64,000 nt of DNA from Moesziomyces globuligerus. Lineage: Eukaryota > Basidiomycota > Ustilaginomycetes > Ustilaginales > Ustilaginaceae. A model generated the notes under the pieces. That model saw only the letters and a list, made by a program, of their open reading frames with translations. It ran no database searches and was not told the origin of the DNA. The position numbers were made by a program, and so were the translations under genes. This document shows, piece by piece, positions 32,401-43,454 of the stretch (position 1 is the stretch's first letter; the number at the start of each line of letters is the position of its first letter). The stretch lies in contig JARVLF010000009.1 of NCBI GenBank assembly GCA_030849465.1, positions 310,001 to 374,000 on the forward strand, written 5' to 3'.

Positions 32401-35400
32401 AGGTAGCGTTCGAGGATGCCCTGCAGCTCGAGCGGCGCGAGCGCCATGACGAGCGAGAGGTACTCGCGCGTCTTTGCCAGCAGCTGCGTCAAGATCTCGT
32501 TGCGCTGGACGTACGAATCCGAGAGCTCGAACTCGACGCCGGCGCGCTCCGAGACGTAGCGGTAGGTGGGCGCGAACTCGTCCTTGTACTCGGCCTCGCA
32601 TGCGTCGCGGAGGAGCGTGAGCACCTCGAGCAGCGTCGTCACCACGTCGGCGTCGCACAGCAGCGAAGGCAGCGCGTAGACCAGCTTGTTGAGGATGCTC
32701 TGGGCGACCTGACGCACCTTTGCGACGCGGTGGCAGCAGCCGAGCACGAGGTTCTTGACCTCGCTGGCGACGCGCGCGTCGAGCGAGTGCGCATTGACCT
32801 GCGCGGCCAGATCGCCGATGAAGAACTCGATCACCTTGTCGGCGATGGCCTGCATCGCGCCGACGAGCGCGCTGTTGTTGAGCCCGTCGTTGGTGAAGTA
32901 GGAGAGCACCATCGACGGACGGCCGCTGCGGCTGCGCAGGCACTCGAGGTCGTAGATCGTCGAGAGGAAGGTGACCTGCGCGTAGCTGAAGGCGCGGATC
33001 TCCGAGGCGTGCGTGGGGATCACGGCGCCGAGCGCCTTGCGCTGCGAGTCGAGCGTCTGGTGCGAAAAGTCGCGCTTGAGCACCGAGTTGTACTCGAGAT
33101 CGCTCTCGAGGTAGTTGTGCGCCGTCTCGGGCACGAGCGTCGGCGTCTTGAGCGCGATCGAGCTGAGCGCCCTCCCCACGATCTCGGCCTGGACCTGCGC
33201 GGCCGAGACGGGCGTGGCCGTCTTGGCCGTGCCGTCGGCGGCGACGTTGGCGCGGATGTTGCTGGGCGAGGCGAAGCCGAAGAGCACCGAGAGGAACCAC
33301 ATGTTGCGGAAGAGCGAGACCATCTCGGTGGTCGGCTGGCGCTCCGGATGGAGGTCGGCGTGCGCGAGCACGGCGGCGATGGCGGGGAGCAGCGTGGCGA
33401 GGTCCGTGTTGAGCTCGGCGAGCTCCTCGGCGCTGCTCTTGCCCGAGGTGGCGACGGTCTGCAGCTGGATGCCCTTTTCGGCAAAGAGCTGGAGCAGTTC
33501 GACGAGCAGGATCTCCTTGCGACCGCCCGAGGCCTCGTTCTCGTCGGCCGCGGCGCCCGCCTCGCGCTCGTCGCGCTCGTCGAGCCTTCCGAGGCCCCGG
33601 GCGAGCTTGAGCTGGGCCGACTCGACGGCGACGGCGGCTCTGCGGCTGGCGCCGCCCTGGAGCGCGTTGCGCGAGGTGGCCGAGAGCGCGCGGACGACGT
33701 CGATGTAGGCGGACCGGGGCCCGGCGAGCGCGAGCGGGACGACGTTGTCGAGGATGGCCGCCTCGGCGGCGACGTCGGCGTTGCGGAGGCGCTGGAGGAG
33801 CATCGAGATGGTGAGCGCGGTCACGTCCGGCTTGCCGACCTCGAGCGCGAGGCGCGAGATGACCGTGATGGTGCTGAGGTTGATCAGCCGGCGCTGGTCC
33901 TCGGAGCGGGCGGCGATGTTGGCCTGCGAGCCCGAGAGCGGGATGCCGTTGACGTGATCGCGCGCCGTGACCGCGCGCGAGGCGCCACTGCGGACCGAAA
34001 CGCCGCTGCCCGCGACGCCACCCACGCCGAGCCCGCCCGGCGTGTCTCTGCCGAGGTAGTTGAGGAGGCTGTACATGGTCGAGACGACGAGGTCGTCGCC
34101 GGGAGCGATGGTGACGCACGTGGCCAAGCAGCGGGCTGCGGCGAGGAGCACGGGTGCGCTGGCGCCGCCCGGCGCGGGGAGGAAGATGGGGAGGGGCGAG
34201 GTGACAAAGTGCCTGAGCACGCGCGTCATGGGTAAGGCGAGGCTGTTGGTGTTGCGCACGAGCACGCCGACGCTCTGGAGCGCCGCGCCCTGCACGCGCG
34301 GGTCGAAGAGCGGCGCGCCCTCGCTGAGCAGCGAGCGGATGCGGACAAAGACGTTGGCGTCGATGTTGGCGCCTGCGGCGAGGCTGCGCGCGACCGAGCA
34401 GAGCGCCGAGAGCTTGAGCGACTCGGCGAGGATCTCGGGCACGTGCAGCTCGGGCACGACCTGGACGCTCTTGATGCCCTCGCTGAGCAGGAAGCGCTGC
34501 ACGTCGTGGAAGCTGCGGTTGCTTGCGCGCAGCACGGCATACAGCGTCTCGTCGAGATCCTCGAGCGTCGAGCTGGCGTTCAAGCCGGCTGCAGAGTCGC
34601 CAAACGCCGCCGACTTGTCCGTCGTGGCGCCAAGGATCGGCACGGCCGCGAGCAGGCTGGCGGTAGCGGTGGCGGGCTGAGCGCTGCCATTGCCGTTGCC
34701 TGCACCGTTGGCGACGGCGGTGGACGCAGCGTGGGAGGGCTTGGCAAAACGCGGCTGGATCGAGTAGCGGAGGAGGGAGTCCCAGGCCTTCTTTGTTGCG
34801 GTGGGAGCGAGGACGGCGCGGGAGTGGCGGTGGGTGTTGTCGTCGTCGTGCCAGCGGTCCGAGTCGAGGTCGAAGCGGTCTGCCTGGGACTGGCGGCTGG
34901 GGTCGATGCGGTCGAGGTCCAGGCCGAGCTTCTGGAAGTCGGAGAAGTCCTTGATGGGCGGGCGAGCGCCCATGGCGAGTGCCTGTGCGAGGGCGATCTC
35001 GAGCATGTCGATCGCGGCGAGCAGAAGGTAGTGGCCCGAGAGCGGCACGCCAGCGGAGCGGTAGCGAGCGAGGAAGGAGAAGCGATAGTCCTGCGCATCC
35101 TGTGCGGCGGGCGAGGCGTCGTCAAAGGTGAATCCACCCTCGGGACCGACGTAGTCGGCATCCTCGTCCTCGTCGCCGGAGAAGAAGGTGTCTACGCTGG
35201 CCTCGGACTGGTCGTCGGTGGGTCGGACGGTGGCGACCTTGGGTGCGCGGCGGGTGGCGCGGCCGGCCTGTTGACGGATGTGCGTCTGGTCGTCGAGGAG
35301 CAGCAGCGCCTCGTTGAGCCTCCTGACCGCCTGGGTCGAGGTGATGAGCGGGGTGATGACGTTGGCGAGGCGCGCAAATTCGTGTAGCTTCCAACCGAAC

Positions 35401-35975
35401 GAGGTGGTGGCGATGGCGCGGTAGAGCCCGTTGAAGAGCGGAGCGAGCTTGACGACGACGGTGTGCGCATCGCCCGACGCGGCGCCGAGGGCGTCTGCGA
35501 GCTGCGCAGCGAGGCGGAGGATAGCGTCGAGGCAGCGAGCGCGGTGGTGGGGCGCGTTGAGTGCGATGGTGAGGAAGCCAGACACGAGGGCGTAGGCGAG
35601 CTGGTCCGGGAGCGGGTTGGCATTCCAGCTCATGTCCTGATCGAACTCGAGCGTGGTGAGCTGGCCGAGGAGGTGCTCGAGGTCGTCGAGGACGGGGACG
35701 AGGTGGTGATCATTCTTTATGTCGGTGGTGTGGTCGGTGGAGTGCGAAGCCGACGAGATGGACGAGGCGAAGAGCGCGAGGCTGATCTGGGTCCTCGCTG
35801 CGGCGGCCGTGAGGAAGGGGCCGGAGGAGGCGGTGCGCTTGCTGGTGGAGGCGGACTGGGCAAAAAGGGAGCGCACGTGGGAGCGCGCCGAGGGCACGTT
35901 GGCGATGTCCTCGGCGAGGTTGAGCGCGAGGCTGTCGAGGATGAGCTGGTGGGTGGGCAGGTCGAGCGCGTCCAT
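29439..35975 (-). CDS. STT4: phosphatidylinositol 4-kinase III alpha (Stt4)
   Basis: A 2178-aa intronless lipid kinase, close to yeast Stt4 (1900 aa). The long N-terminal helical region (residues 1 to about 1500) includes low-complexity inserts near residues 240-430. A PIK accessory helical domain precedes the kinase. Kinase marks near the C-terminus are GDDCRQDVLALQ, the catalytic loop DRHNGN, and the DFG motif with D2049 in HIDFGFLFDIGPGG. The extreme C-terminus, EVTNDIPFAR, is also typical. It makes PI4P at the plasma membrane with Efr3/Ypp1-type partners (family knowledge). It lies in tandem with YPT6, another membrane-traffic gene. The opposite strand carries a 1408-codon open frame, which I read as a GC-rich shadow. 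Confidence 0.96.
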   Translation of the reverse strand: MDALDLPTHQLILDSLALNLAEDIANVPSARSHVRSLFAQSASTSKRTASSGPFLTAAAARTQISLALFASSISSASHSTDHTTDIKNDHHLVPVLDDLEHLLGQLTTLEFDQDMSWNANPLPDQLAYALVSGFLTIALNAPHHRARCLDAILRLAAQLADALGAASGDAHTVVVKLAPLFNGLYRAIATTSFGWKLHEFARLANVITPLITSTQAVRRLNEALLLLDDQTHIRQQAGRATRRAPKVATVRPTDDQSEASVDTFFSGDEDEDADYVGPEGGFTFDDASPAAQDAQDYRFSFLARYRSAGVPLSGHYLLLAAIDMLEIALAQALAMGARPPIKDFSDFQKLGLDLDRIDPSRQSQADRFDLDSDRWHDDDNTHRHSRAVLAPTATKKAWDSLLRYSIQPRFAKPSHAASTAVANGAGNGNGSAQPATATASLLAAVPILGATTDKSAAFGDSAAGLNASSTLEDLDETLYAVLRASNRSFHDVQRFLLSEGIKSVQVVPELHVPEILAESLKLSALCSVARSLAAGANIDANVFVRIRSLLSEGAPLFDPRVQGAALQSVGVLVRNTNSLALPMTRVLRHFVTSPLPIFLPAPGGASAPVLLAAARCLATCVTIAPGDDLVVSTMYSLLNYLGRDTPGGLGVGGVAGSGVSVRSGASRAVTARDHVNGIPLSGSQANIAARSEDQRRLINLSTITVISRLALEVGKPDVTALTISMLLQRLRNADVAAEAAILDNVVPLALAGPRSAYIDVVRALSATSRNALQGGASRRAAVAVESAQLKLARGLGRLDERDEREAGAAADENEASGGRKEILLVELLQLFAEKGIQLQTVATSGKSSAEELAELNTDLATLLPAIAAVLAHADLHPERQPTTEMVSLFRNMWFLSVLFGFASPSNIRANVAADGTAKTATPVSAAQVQAEIVGRALSSIALKTPTLVPETAHNYLESDLEYNSVLKRDFSHQTLDSQRKALGAVIPTHASEIRAFSYAQVTFLSTIYDLECLRSRSGRPSMVLSYFTNDGLNNSALVGAMQAIADKVIEFFIGDLAAQVNAHSLDARVASEVKNLVLGCCHRVAKVRQVAQSILNKLVYALPSLLCDADVVTTLLEVLTLLRDACEAEYKDEFAPTYRYVSERAGVEFELSDSYVQRNEILTQLLAKTREYLSLVMALAPLELQGILERYLGSFDDASLPDRSELGKSVALEFARSMPVSARKERLLPQLGGWRSDASSSFIGELAAKSTYLGEMTGIHLALTKGLVELSQDPTTTMSPASVAACREQLAALSHDVATRRKSLPLAELRRLLYRTAALVVALPEPDYELLHFIVSIPLQVFTPEAVATACQVWTWVIGARPQVETKIMVELTLGWAMTARARKGIFSPSLTTKHPFLRKTEMGAFDRDEVTAEQELAARLFTPHLTLVQLISSRFQAFRYRDPTMVLALVRLIQHTGAAADRMSTHPLAREARFTLLNFGFRLIGTSQLEGLVEHHLREALYRLGLGWFASAPQWSFGGNRLQLSADMQVLQETLELVGRDRVRADQHVTSFPPTLSAVRMPGGLTLAEAARAVDDKKRLLQLLVENEVARLSVWANPLNSAARGSDFVGTLSRSMGEASWPAMVESAWRISPPIAVQLGSRFQSRALRATLGRLVRSQPYKTVDVPAALKYLLEEHLKPARKEGADLKWLGYWAAVSPVEAIDLFQPDYENHPLVLQYAMRSLEQHPVELTFFYVPQVVQALRTDAFGYVEQFIFETSQISQLFCHQIIWNMKANSYKDDNAEEEDAMKPTLDRMVESIVGALSGEAQDFYEREFGFFNEVTSISGKLKPYIKKSKPEKKAKIDEEMAKISVDAGVYLPSNADGVVVDLDRKSGRPLQSHAKAPFMATFKVHREIVKPGDEGDETRPAKKTGVDVWQAAIFKVGDDCRQDVLALQVIAMFKNVYTTVGIDLYLNPYRVTATGPGCGVIDVVPNATSRDEMGRAKINHLLTFFIGKYGSVDSVAFQRARVNFIQSMAAYSVVCHILQIRDRHNGNMMIDGDGHLVHIDFGFLFDIGPGGMRFEPYSFKLSHEMIDVMGGAGSQGFRMFEELVVKAFLAARPFCDEIVDACKLMLGTELPSFKGMPTIHRLRDRFKPDLSEREAASHAQALVKDAYGNRRAVLYDKLQEVTNDIPFAR

Positions 35976-36421
35976 GGTGGCAGCGGGTGTGGTCTTGGCC
36001 TTCTTCGTCTTAGTTGCTGGTCAATGAGAAGCGACGGGGGACGAGGGACGATGGATGGTGGATGGTGGAGGGGGCGAGGATGGAGCCGGTGCAGGGCTTC
36101 AAAGTGTGGGGACGTGCGTGCGTTTGACCGACGGCGGTTCGACGTTGGGCGTGAAAGCGGCTTTGCAAAAATCGCCAATTTTTCCCCGCCTTTTTTTATG
36201 GCTGCATTTGACCTCGATTTAATTTTGGGCGTGCAATCCGGTCCCACTTCTCGCACCGACCTCGAGCTTGGCTACAACTCGCACACACTCTCTCTCTCGC
36301 TCTCACCCGGAGGCTCTCTCAGAGTTGCAACAGGGTGCAACAGGGTGCAACAGGGTGTGGACATCTTGATCACAGGATCTATATACAAGCGGCGTGCGGC
36401 GGTAGCAAGGGGCGGCAACTC
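35976..36421. promoter_or_regulatory. STT4 promoter and YPT6 3' region
   Basis: A 446-bp gap between two genes on the minus strand. An AT-rich patch at about 36165-36235 lies near the expected STT4 promoter. A 10-bp tandem array (next entry) lies closer to YPT6. No gene is seen. Confidence 0.5.
36327..36356. repeat. three perfect 10-bp tandem units
   Basis: GCAACAGGGT is repeated three times without mismatch. It lies in the STT4-YPT6 gap, about 65 bp beyond the YPT6 stop codon, so it may fall in the YPT6 3' untranslated region. Confidence 0.9.
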
Positions 36422-37427
<1,006 letters not shown>

Positions 37428-38030
37428 TGTGGAGAGCGAGCCTGAGCTACGACGCTGCTATGCGGAACAGGATAGACCCAGGAGCAAGGTGTGGGGCCGA
37501 GGTGAGGCGCCTCGCTTTGCACTGCGAGCTGCGAGCTGCGAGCGAGAGCTGCGTGGATGGTGTGCGTATGCGTGTGCGTTGAGCTGGCGGAGGATGCTGA
37601 TGCGCCTCGTGTGGTTGCTGTAGCTGATGCGACTGCTGCGTGAGCTGCGTGAGCTGCGGGGTGTGCGATCGAGGGCGAGGCAGGTGAGCGTGGTAGGGTG
37701 GAAGGCGTTGGCTTGTTGGACAGAGGTGGTGGCTTCTCGCGTGCAGTTGGCATTTGTCCGTGCCTCGCTCGGCGCCTCGGTTGGCTTGGCCGCGCCTTCC
37801 GCCACGCTCGCTGCCACATGTGCATTCGCTTCTCGCCCGAGTTTGCCAACATTAAGCGAAATGCGGACGCTCCATCCGCCAGTCTAACACTCTCGATCGG
37901 AAATTCCACAACCATGGCGACACACTCCAACCGCCCGACCTGAAGCGGAAACCATCTAGATGCATGACCAAGGACCCGTATCTACAGAGAAAAATGCTAG
38001 TCTACTTTTGGAGTGATGCGAAGGGTCGAT
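37428..38030. promoter_or_regulatory. YPT6 promoter and TLC gene 3' flank
   Basis: About 600 bp upstream of YPT6. It is rich in GCTGCG/GAGCTGCG short repeats near 37520-37660. Open frames on both strands here are chance frames. No gene is seen. Confidence 0.5.
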
Positions 38031-39164
38031 CTAGGCGTGCGAGCTGCTGTGGAGCGAGGTGTCGAAGACCGCCTTTTCCAGGTCGCACGAGCTGACGTGG
38101 CACGAGCTCTTGCGGCTCGACTCGGACGAGGCGGCGGTGCTCAGCATGTTGGTCTCGGCGAGGTGGGCGCCCGAGGCGGTAGCCACCAGCACGGGTGCGA
38201 AGTGAGCCAGCTCGTCCGTCTCGGCCTGTTGACGTCGATGTTGGTATCGGGTTTGGAGCGAGTTGCCCATCGACCACACCACCCAGGCTCCCCACACCTG
38301 CGTGAGCGCCAAGCCGACGGTGCACGTCCAGAAGAGCACGTTCCACACCGTATACAGCTCGCCCTGCGCAGGGCGTTGGTACTCGTTCCACACAAAGATC
38401 GTTCCGGCGATCGAGGCGAACTTGAACACGAGGCTCTGCACCGCCGCGATCCTGAACATCGGTCGGACGATGCGCGCAGGCGCGCTGAGACGGTAGAGGA
38501 AGAGCGCGATAAACGTGGTCTGCTCCGTCGTGGCTTGGAAGATCCATAGGAGACCGGTGATGACATACGACGGATCCTGGAGGCGTTCGCATAGGACGAG
38601 GGCGAGGCTGATGGCAAAGCACGTGATCATGTGGTGTGCGATCATGGGCAGCGTCATCCGATTGCGGTAGATGAGCTCAAAGACGTACAGCGCCGCGATG
38701 AGGCACGCACATGCGCGCACCACGTTGACCTTCCACAGCGCAAAGTCGCGCACGACCAACGTGCTCACCGCGAGCTGCATCACCACCACGACGGTGGTGA
38801 TCACCACCTGCAGCACGTACACCACCAACGTCCGTCGATGCTCCGGCTTGATCTCCACCTGCCACTTGCGACCGATGGTGCGGGGAAGGATCAAGTTGTG
38901 CAGCAGGGCGGCGAGCGCGTAGAGGATGAAGAGCAGCGTGACAAAGCCGATGGGAAACGAGTAGGGCGTCTCGACGTTCATCTTCTGCCCCGCCATCTTG
39001 ATCACCTCGCCGAGCGAGGCGGGCGAGAGCTCCTGCAGGATCGGCGCCGAAGTCTGTGCGTGCGACATGGTGAAGCGGTGGATACGAGGCTGCAGCTCCG
39101 GCTGGACAAAAGTCATCAAGAAAGCGTCGAGCAGGAGAAAGGCTGGATGGATGGGGAGGAGCAT
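38031..39164 (-). CDS. TLC-domain-like multi-pass membrane protein
   Basis: Up to 377 aa, intronless, with six to eight hydrophobic helices between residues about 68 and 320. The marks that suggest the TLC (TRAM-LAG1-CLN8) fold are a lumenal/membrane histidine pair in MIAHHMITCFAISLAL and an aromatic-rich following helix pair (ITGLLWIFQATTEQTTFIALFLYRL). TLC members include ceramide synthases and lipid-sensing TMEM136/CLN8-like proteins. The full ceramide synthase Lag motif is not seen, so a ceramide synthase is unlikely. The C-terminal 60 residues are soluble, Ser/His-rich and acidic. The start is uncertain: a TATA-like box only about 30 bp upstream of 39164 suggests initiation at M17 (39116) or M33 (39068, MSHAQTS). 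The function is unknown beyond a probable ER lipid role. Confidence 0.65.
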   Translation of the reverse strand: MLLPIHPAFLLLDAFLMTFVQPELQPRIHRFTMSHAQTSAPILQELSPASLGEVIKMAGQKMNVETPYSFPIGFVTLLFILYALAALLHNLILPRTIGRKWQVEIKPEHRRTLVVYVLQVVITTVVVVMQLAVSTLVVRDFALWKVNVVRACACLIAALYVFELIYRNRMTLPMIAHHMITCFAISLALVLCERLQDPSYVITGLLWIFQATTEQTTFIALFLYRLSAPARIVRPMFRIAAVQSLVFKFASIAGTIFVWNEYQRPAQGELYTVWNVLFWTCTVGLALTQVWGAWVVWSMGNSLQTRYQHRRQQAETDELAHFAPVLVATASGAHLAETNMLSTAASSESSRKSSCHVSSCDLEKAVFDTSLHSSSHA

Positions 39165-40669
39165 GACTGTTCAGAACCGCCTCTGCTGGTGGGATTATAT
39201 ATCCCAGCCCCCCCCGTCCTGTTGCTTATCATGCGTGCACCAGAAACCGAGGGGAATCGACTCTCATTCATGCTCCCCATGAAGAGCGAGCGGGATGATC
39301 GTCACATTGCCAATAAGCCGGCTTTGGCGAGGACGAGCTTTGGCAGCCAGGATAAAAATCCAGGAAGAATTTCACCTCCTCGGCAGCGGGCAGTTTCGAC
39401 AGCTGTCAAGGGCCGATCGGACACGCACCACTTTTTCCGGCTCGAGGTGTTGCACTGAGGCTCGCCGTGGCAATCGCGTGGCTGTCCGCTCCTCGCTCTC
39501 ATGCTCGCACAAGGCGACGCCGCGTCTTGGCGATGATGCGTCCGCCCTGGCGCCTCGTCGCTCCCTGTTCCTCCCTCTCCTTCGGCGGTAAGTGAGCTTC
39601 GCCGCAGGTTCTGTTTTCAAAAGCTGGTGCTTAGCATCTACAACATGGAAAAATCAGAGCCGATCAAGAGCAACACTGTAGGGGAGCTGGCGATCTGACG
39701 GCGAAGCATGATTTTTTCCCGACCGACTGCTGGAGCCACGTGCTGGTGGGAAGTTTTGGCGTTCGAGCGGGAAGACGGAAGCGCAGGGATCTCGAAACCG
39801 GTGGTCTTTGGACCCGCACCGGGAGGAGCGGGGGAGGTGAGGCTGCATGTCGAGCAGCGAGTCCGCCGATGCTCCTGCGCAAGGGATGTGGATGTGCGTT
39901 GGGTAAGGTCGCCGATGCACGTTATCAATTTACCCTGCTCAGCCAGGTGTGCGTAGGCAAAGCACGGCGCATTTTGACAGCGCCGAAGCCGAGCAAAGTG
40001 CCAGAAGGTTGTGAATCGGCGGTCCGGGAAAAAAGAAAAAGCAAAGAGCAAAGGTGGATTTGGCTGCGTCGACAAACGCGGGATCAGCGGAGATGCAACC
40101 TCGAGCCCATGCCCGTCCAAGTGCTCAATGCCGAACAAACTTCCATGGCGCTCAAGGCATGTGGGTATCGGGGTCAGGGTGCCCGATCCAGCACTCAATT
40201 TTTCCGAACCCGCTTGCTGCCCTTGGGCTTGCCCTGCGGAGGCTTCCGCTTCCGCTTGCTTCCGCTGCATACCTCGTCCGACTACTGTAGAGCATCGCCC
40301 GGAACCACTTGCCGATACTGCACGCGGAGCACACGAGGCAGGACCCAACGATGCCATGCCACGCGCACAGAGCTCTATCGTGCATACCCACGTGCTGGTT
40401 CATCGCCCTCCACGCCATCCACGCCCGCTCATCCCCACCTCCCGTCGCATCGATCGTTTATCCCGTCCCAAGCCCCGGCATGCACCAACCGCAGAGAAGA
40501 GAACAAGTGAATTTACAACCATCTCGAACCCGGCCCCGCTTGAGACACGAACACGAGAAAGAAAGAGAGAGAGAAGTACAAGGATACGAGCTGCCACACA
40601 TCCCATGCTAAGGCAGACACGATCTATTCCTTCAACGTGCTTGGAAACCAACCCGGGCGTGCTGGACAT
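39165..40669. other. 1.5-kb intergenic, TLC promoter and PDB1 3' flank
   Basis: Both neighbours are on the minus strand, so this holds the promoter of the TLC gene and the 3' end of PDB1. A purine-rich patch (GAAAGAAAGAGAGAGAGAAG) lies near 40556-40576. I see no gene; short frames on both strands overlap without domains. Confidence 0.5.
39194..39202 (-). promoter_or_regulatory. TATA-like box in a palindrome
   Basis: Minus-strand ATATATAAT lies within the 15-bp palindromic GGGATATATAATCCC (39191-39205). It is about 30 bp upstream of the first Met of the TLC gene. A TATA box normally sets transcription 25-35 bp downstream (in fungi often further), which argues for a downstream start codon. Confidence 0.5.
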
Positions 40670-41875
40670 CTACTTGTAGAGCGCACGCTTGGCGGCACGC
40701 ACGACGACGTCGGTGTCGGGGAAGGCGAGCTTCTCGAGGTTCTGAGCGTACGGCGTGGGGACGGCGGCGCCCGAGACGCGCTCGACGGGAGCATCGAGGT
40801 GGTCAAAGGCAAAGTCGTTGACGGTGGCTGCGATCTCGGCGCCGACCGAGAACTGGGGGAAGCCCGACTCGACGGTGACGATGCGGTTGGTCTTGCGCAC
40901 CGAGGCGAGGATGGTGTCGACGTCCATGGGTGCGATGGTGCGGAGGTTGATCACCTCGGCCTCGACGCCCTCCTCCTTCTTGAGGATCTCGGCCGCCTCC
41001 ATGGCGTAGTTCATGCCGATCGAGTGCGAGACGATGGTCACGTCCTTGCCCTCGCGCTCGATCTTGGCCTTGCCGATGGGGATGGTAAAGTCGTCCGAGA
41101 GCGCCTCCTGCGAGATGGCAAACGAGGCGCCGTACATGATCTCGTTCTCCAGGAACACCACCGGGTTCGGGTCGCGGATCGCCGACTTGAGCAGTCCGCG
41201 GCAGTCCTCGGCCGACCAGGGCGAGACGGTCTTGAGGCCGGGGATCTGGCCGTACCACGCGGCAAAGTCCTGCGAGTGCTGCGCACCCACACCGGCGGCG
41301 GCGCCGTTGGGACCGCGGAAGACGATGGGGCAGGGCACGTTGCCGCCGGACATGTAGTAGGTCTTGGCGCCCGAGTTGATCACCTGGTCGATGGCCTGCA
41401 TGGCAAAGTTGAACGTCATGAACTCGCAGATGGGGCGGAGGCCGGAGAGCGCGGCGCCGACGGCGAGGCCGGCGAAACCGGACTCGGTGATGGGCGTGTC
41501 GATGACGCGCTTCTCGCCAAACTTGTCGAGCAGGCCGCGCGTCACCTTGTAGGCGCCATTGTAGCGCGCCACCTCCTCGCCGAGGATGAAGACCTTGTCG
41601 TCGCGCAGCATCTCCTCCTCCATGGCCGAGTTGAGCGCATCACGCACCGTCATCTCCTGGGGCTTGGCGTCGGTGGAGGCGTTGCGCGCGGCCGAGGGGA
41701 GGAAGGCGGTGAGCGCCGCAGCGTCGGTGGTGAGGCGCGACGAGCTGGCGACGGGCTTGGCGAGCGCCGCACGCTCGAGGAGCGCCGAGGGCTGCTTGGC
41801 AGCCGCCGAGGTGGAGAGCGATCGGAGACCGGAGCCACGCGCCAACGAGGCGAAAGCAGAGCGAGCAGCAGCCAT
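40670..41875 (-). CDS. PDB1: pyruvate dehydrogenase E1 beta subunit, mitochondrial
   Basis: A 401-aa intronless protein. Residues 1 to about 70 are a mitochondrial presequence ([20 protein letters not shown]..., Arg/Ser/Ala-rich, no acidic residues early). The mature enzyme starts near [20 protein letters not shown]. Thiamine-diphosphate-binding E1-beta marks are [50 protein letters not shown] and [14 protein letters not shown]. The C-terminal domain is typical of transketolase-type beta subunits ([18 protein letters not shown]). It forms the alpha2-beta2 E1 that decarboxylates pyruvate in the PDH complex. Length and motifs are normal. It is divergent from the CK2 beta gene across 1.6 kb. Confidence 0.97.
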   Translation of the reverse strand: MAAARSAFASLARGSGLRSLSTSAAAKQPSALLERAALAKPVASSSRLTTDAAALTAFLPSAARNASTDAKPQEMTVRDALNSAMEEEMLRDDKVFILGEEVARYNGAYKVTRGLLDKFGEKRVIDTPITESGFAGLAVGAALSGLRPICEFMTFNFAMQAIDQVINSGAKTYYMSGGNVPCPIVFRGPNGAAAGVGAQHSQDFAAWYGQIPGLKTVSPWSAEDCRGLLKSAIRDPNPVVFLENEIMYGASFAISQEALSDDFTIPIGKAKIEREGKDVTIVSHSIGMNYAMEAAEILKKEEGVEAEVINLRTIAPMDVDTILASVRKTNRIVTVESGFPQFSVGAEIAATVNDFAFDHLDAPVERVSGAAVPTPYAQNLEKLAFPDTDVVVRAAKRALYK

Positions 41876-43454
41876 TGTGGGGACGAGAGACACCGGACGA
41901 AGGGGGTTTAGGTGGGATGGATGGTGAGGGGAGGAGAGGTGGTGGAGACGAGAGCGTTGCGAGGGCGTTGCGAGGGCGACGAGCGAGATGCTCAAAAGAT
42001 CCACGGCGGGCTGCGCATCATCCCTCTGCTCAAACTGTCTGCCAGCCAACGCGCGCGCGCGCCCATTTTGCTTCTGCTGCTTGCCTGCTTGCTTCGCTGC
42101 CTGCTTCGCTGCTCGGCACGGCCGACGGCCAAAAAAATTACGCAGAGTCCGAGCGAGCGCCGTTCTTCCAGAAATCGGCTGCGATGCGACCCTGAAGCGC
42201 CGCGTTGCGATTTTCCCATCTTTGCCATCGATACTGTACGCTACTCTCCAGGAGAGAGAGCAGAGCGGCGCATTCGAGGGCCGAAAAGGAAAAAAAAAAA
42301 AACATGCAAAAGCCAAAGATGCGAATTTGTATTCGCTCCATTTCAAGCCGCCTTTCGAGCTGAATTTCACCGGTCCCCACTGTGCATCTTTCCCAACAAC
42401 CGCATCTTTGCTTCTCCCCCCCCCACCTTGACCTTGGGAGACGTACTGTAATCCATCGCAGCCCTTGCTGCACCACTGCGAGGAGCATGCTGGCGATGCC
42501 TCCCCCGATGTGAGCCTGCCGATGCTTCCATAAGATTCGCTACCCCGCTGAGCAGAGTCGAGTGAGAGCTCGACCGTCTGAGCAAACCCGTCGAGGTGAC
42601 GGCGCGTCGGGGTGCGTTTATCGATACGCAGGAGCCAGCGCGGGAGCGGGTCGACGACGGTTCTTTCCAGCCATGACGAGCGCGCCTGAGCGTGTGAGGC
42701 TTGCTTGCAGTATGAGGGCCGAGGCTGGGCGATGCAGCCGAGAGCGCGGGCGGATTCGCGCCGGCTCTATCCGCTGCTGCGCCCACCTCCTGCGAGCGTG
42801 TGTGTGTGTGAGTGTGTGTGTTGGGGCATGCTTTTCTTTGTTCGCGCCCAACGTTGCTTGGTCGATTTGGCCGGCCAAATGGGCGGCATCACGACGCTCT
42901 AACAAGGCATCGTCACCATCGGGCCCCTCGAGAGCGAGTCGAGCCGATTTCGGGCTTGGCGACGCGTCGGGCTCAACGTGCGGCGGTTGGGCCGAGCCGA
43001 GGGTGGTCTGATCACGCTGGGCGTCAAGTCGGCGCCTTGGCCTTCTGAGCGGAACCGGCAGCTGGAAAAGGCTCGGTCTGGCTCTGGCAAAATTCGTGAA
43101 ATCGTGAAATCGCCTTGGACGACATCGGCTCCTCCGCACACCTCGTCTCGTCACCATTCCTCCAGCTTCATCCAGCTTCGGCTTGCTCCGACCACTCGAT
43201 CCTGCTCTCTCCTGCTCGCTCCGACCAGGCTCCTCAGCTACAGCTACTCGCGCTGCCACTTCGACTCAGCCTTTGACGCCAGCCAACTCACATCGACTCA
43301 GCATCCGACCCGAGCTACTCGCATCCATATCCAGCCCGCCCCCGCCGCACTGCTGCACGCATCGCCTCGAACTCTACCACACCCCTTCGACAGCCGCTCG
43401 CCCTCTGCGCAGCACCGATATCCAGCAAACACACCCGGCACAGTCTCCACCACG
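41876..43454. promoter_or_regulatory. divergent promoter region, PDB1 / CK2 beta
   Basis: A 1.58-kb region. An A-rich run (about 12 A) lies near 42290-42302, a GCGCGCGCGC run near 42050, and a GT-rich stretch (GTGTGTGTGAGTGTGTGTG) near 42798-42820. From about 43140 onward a C/T-rich leader precedes the CK2 beta start. No gene is seen. Confidence 0.5.

Noticed and set aside
30009..34235. 1408-codon open frame opposite STT4
   Set aside because: It mirrors the third-position GC bias of the STT4 strand, encodes an Arg/His/Leu/Glu-rich string with no domain, and STT4 itself is confirmed by kinase motifs.
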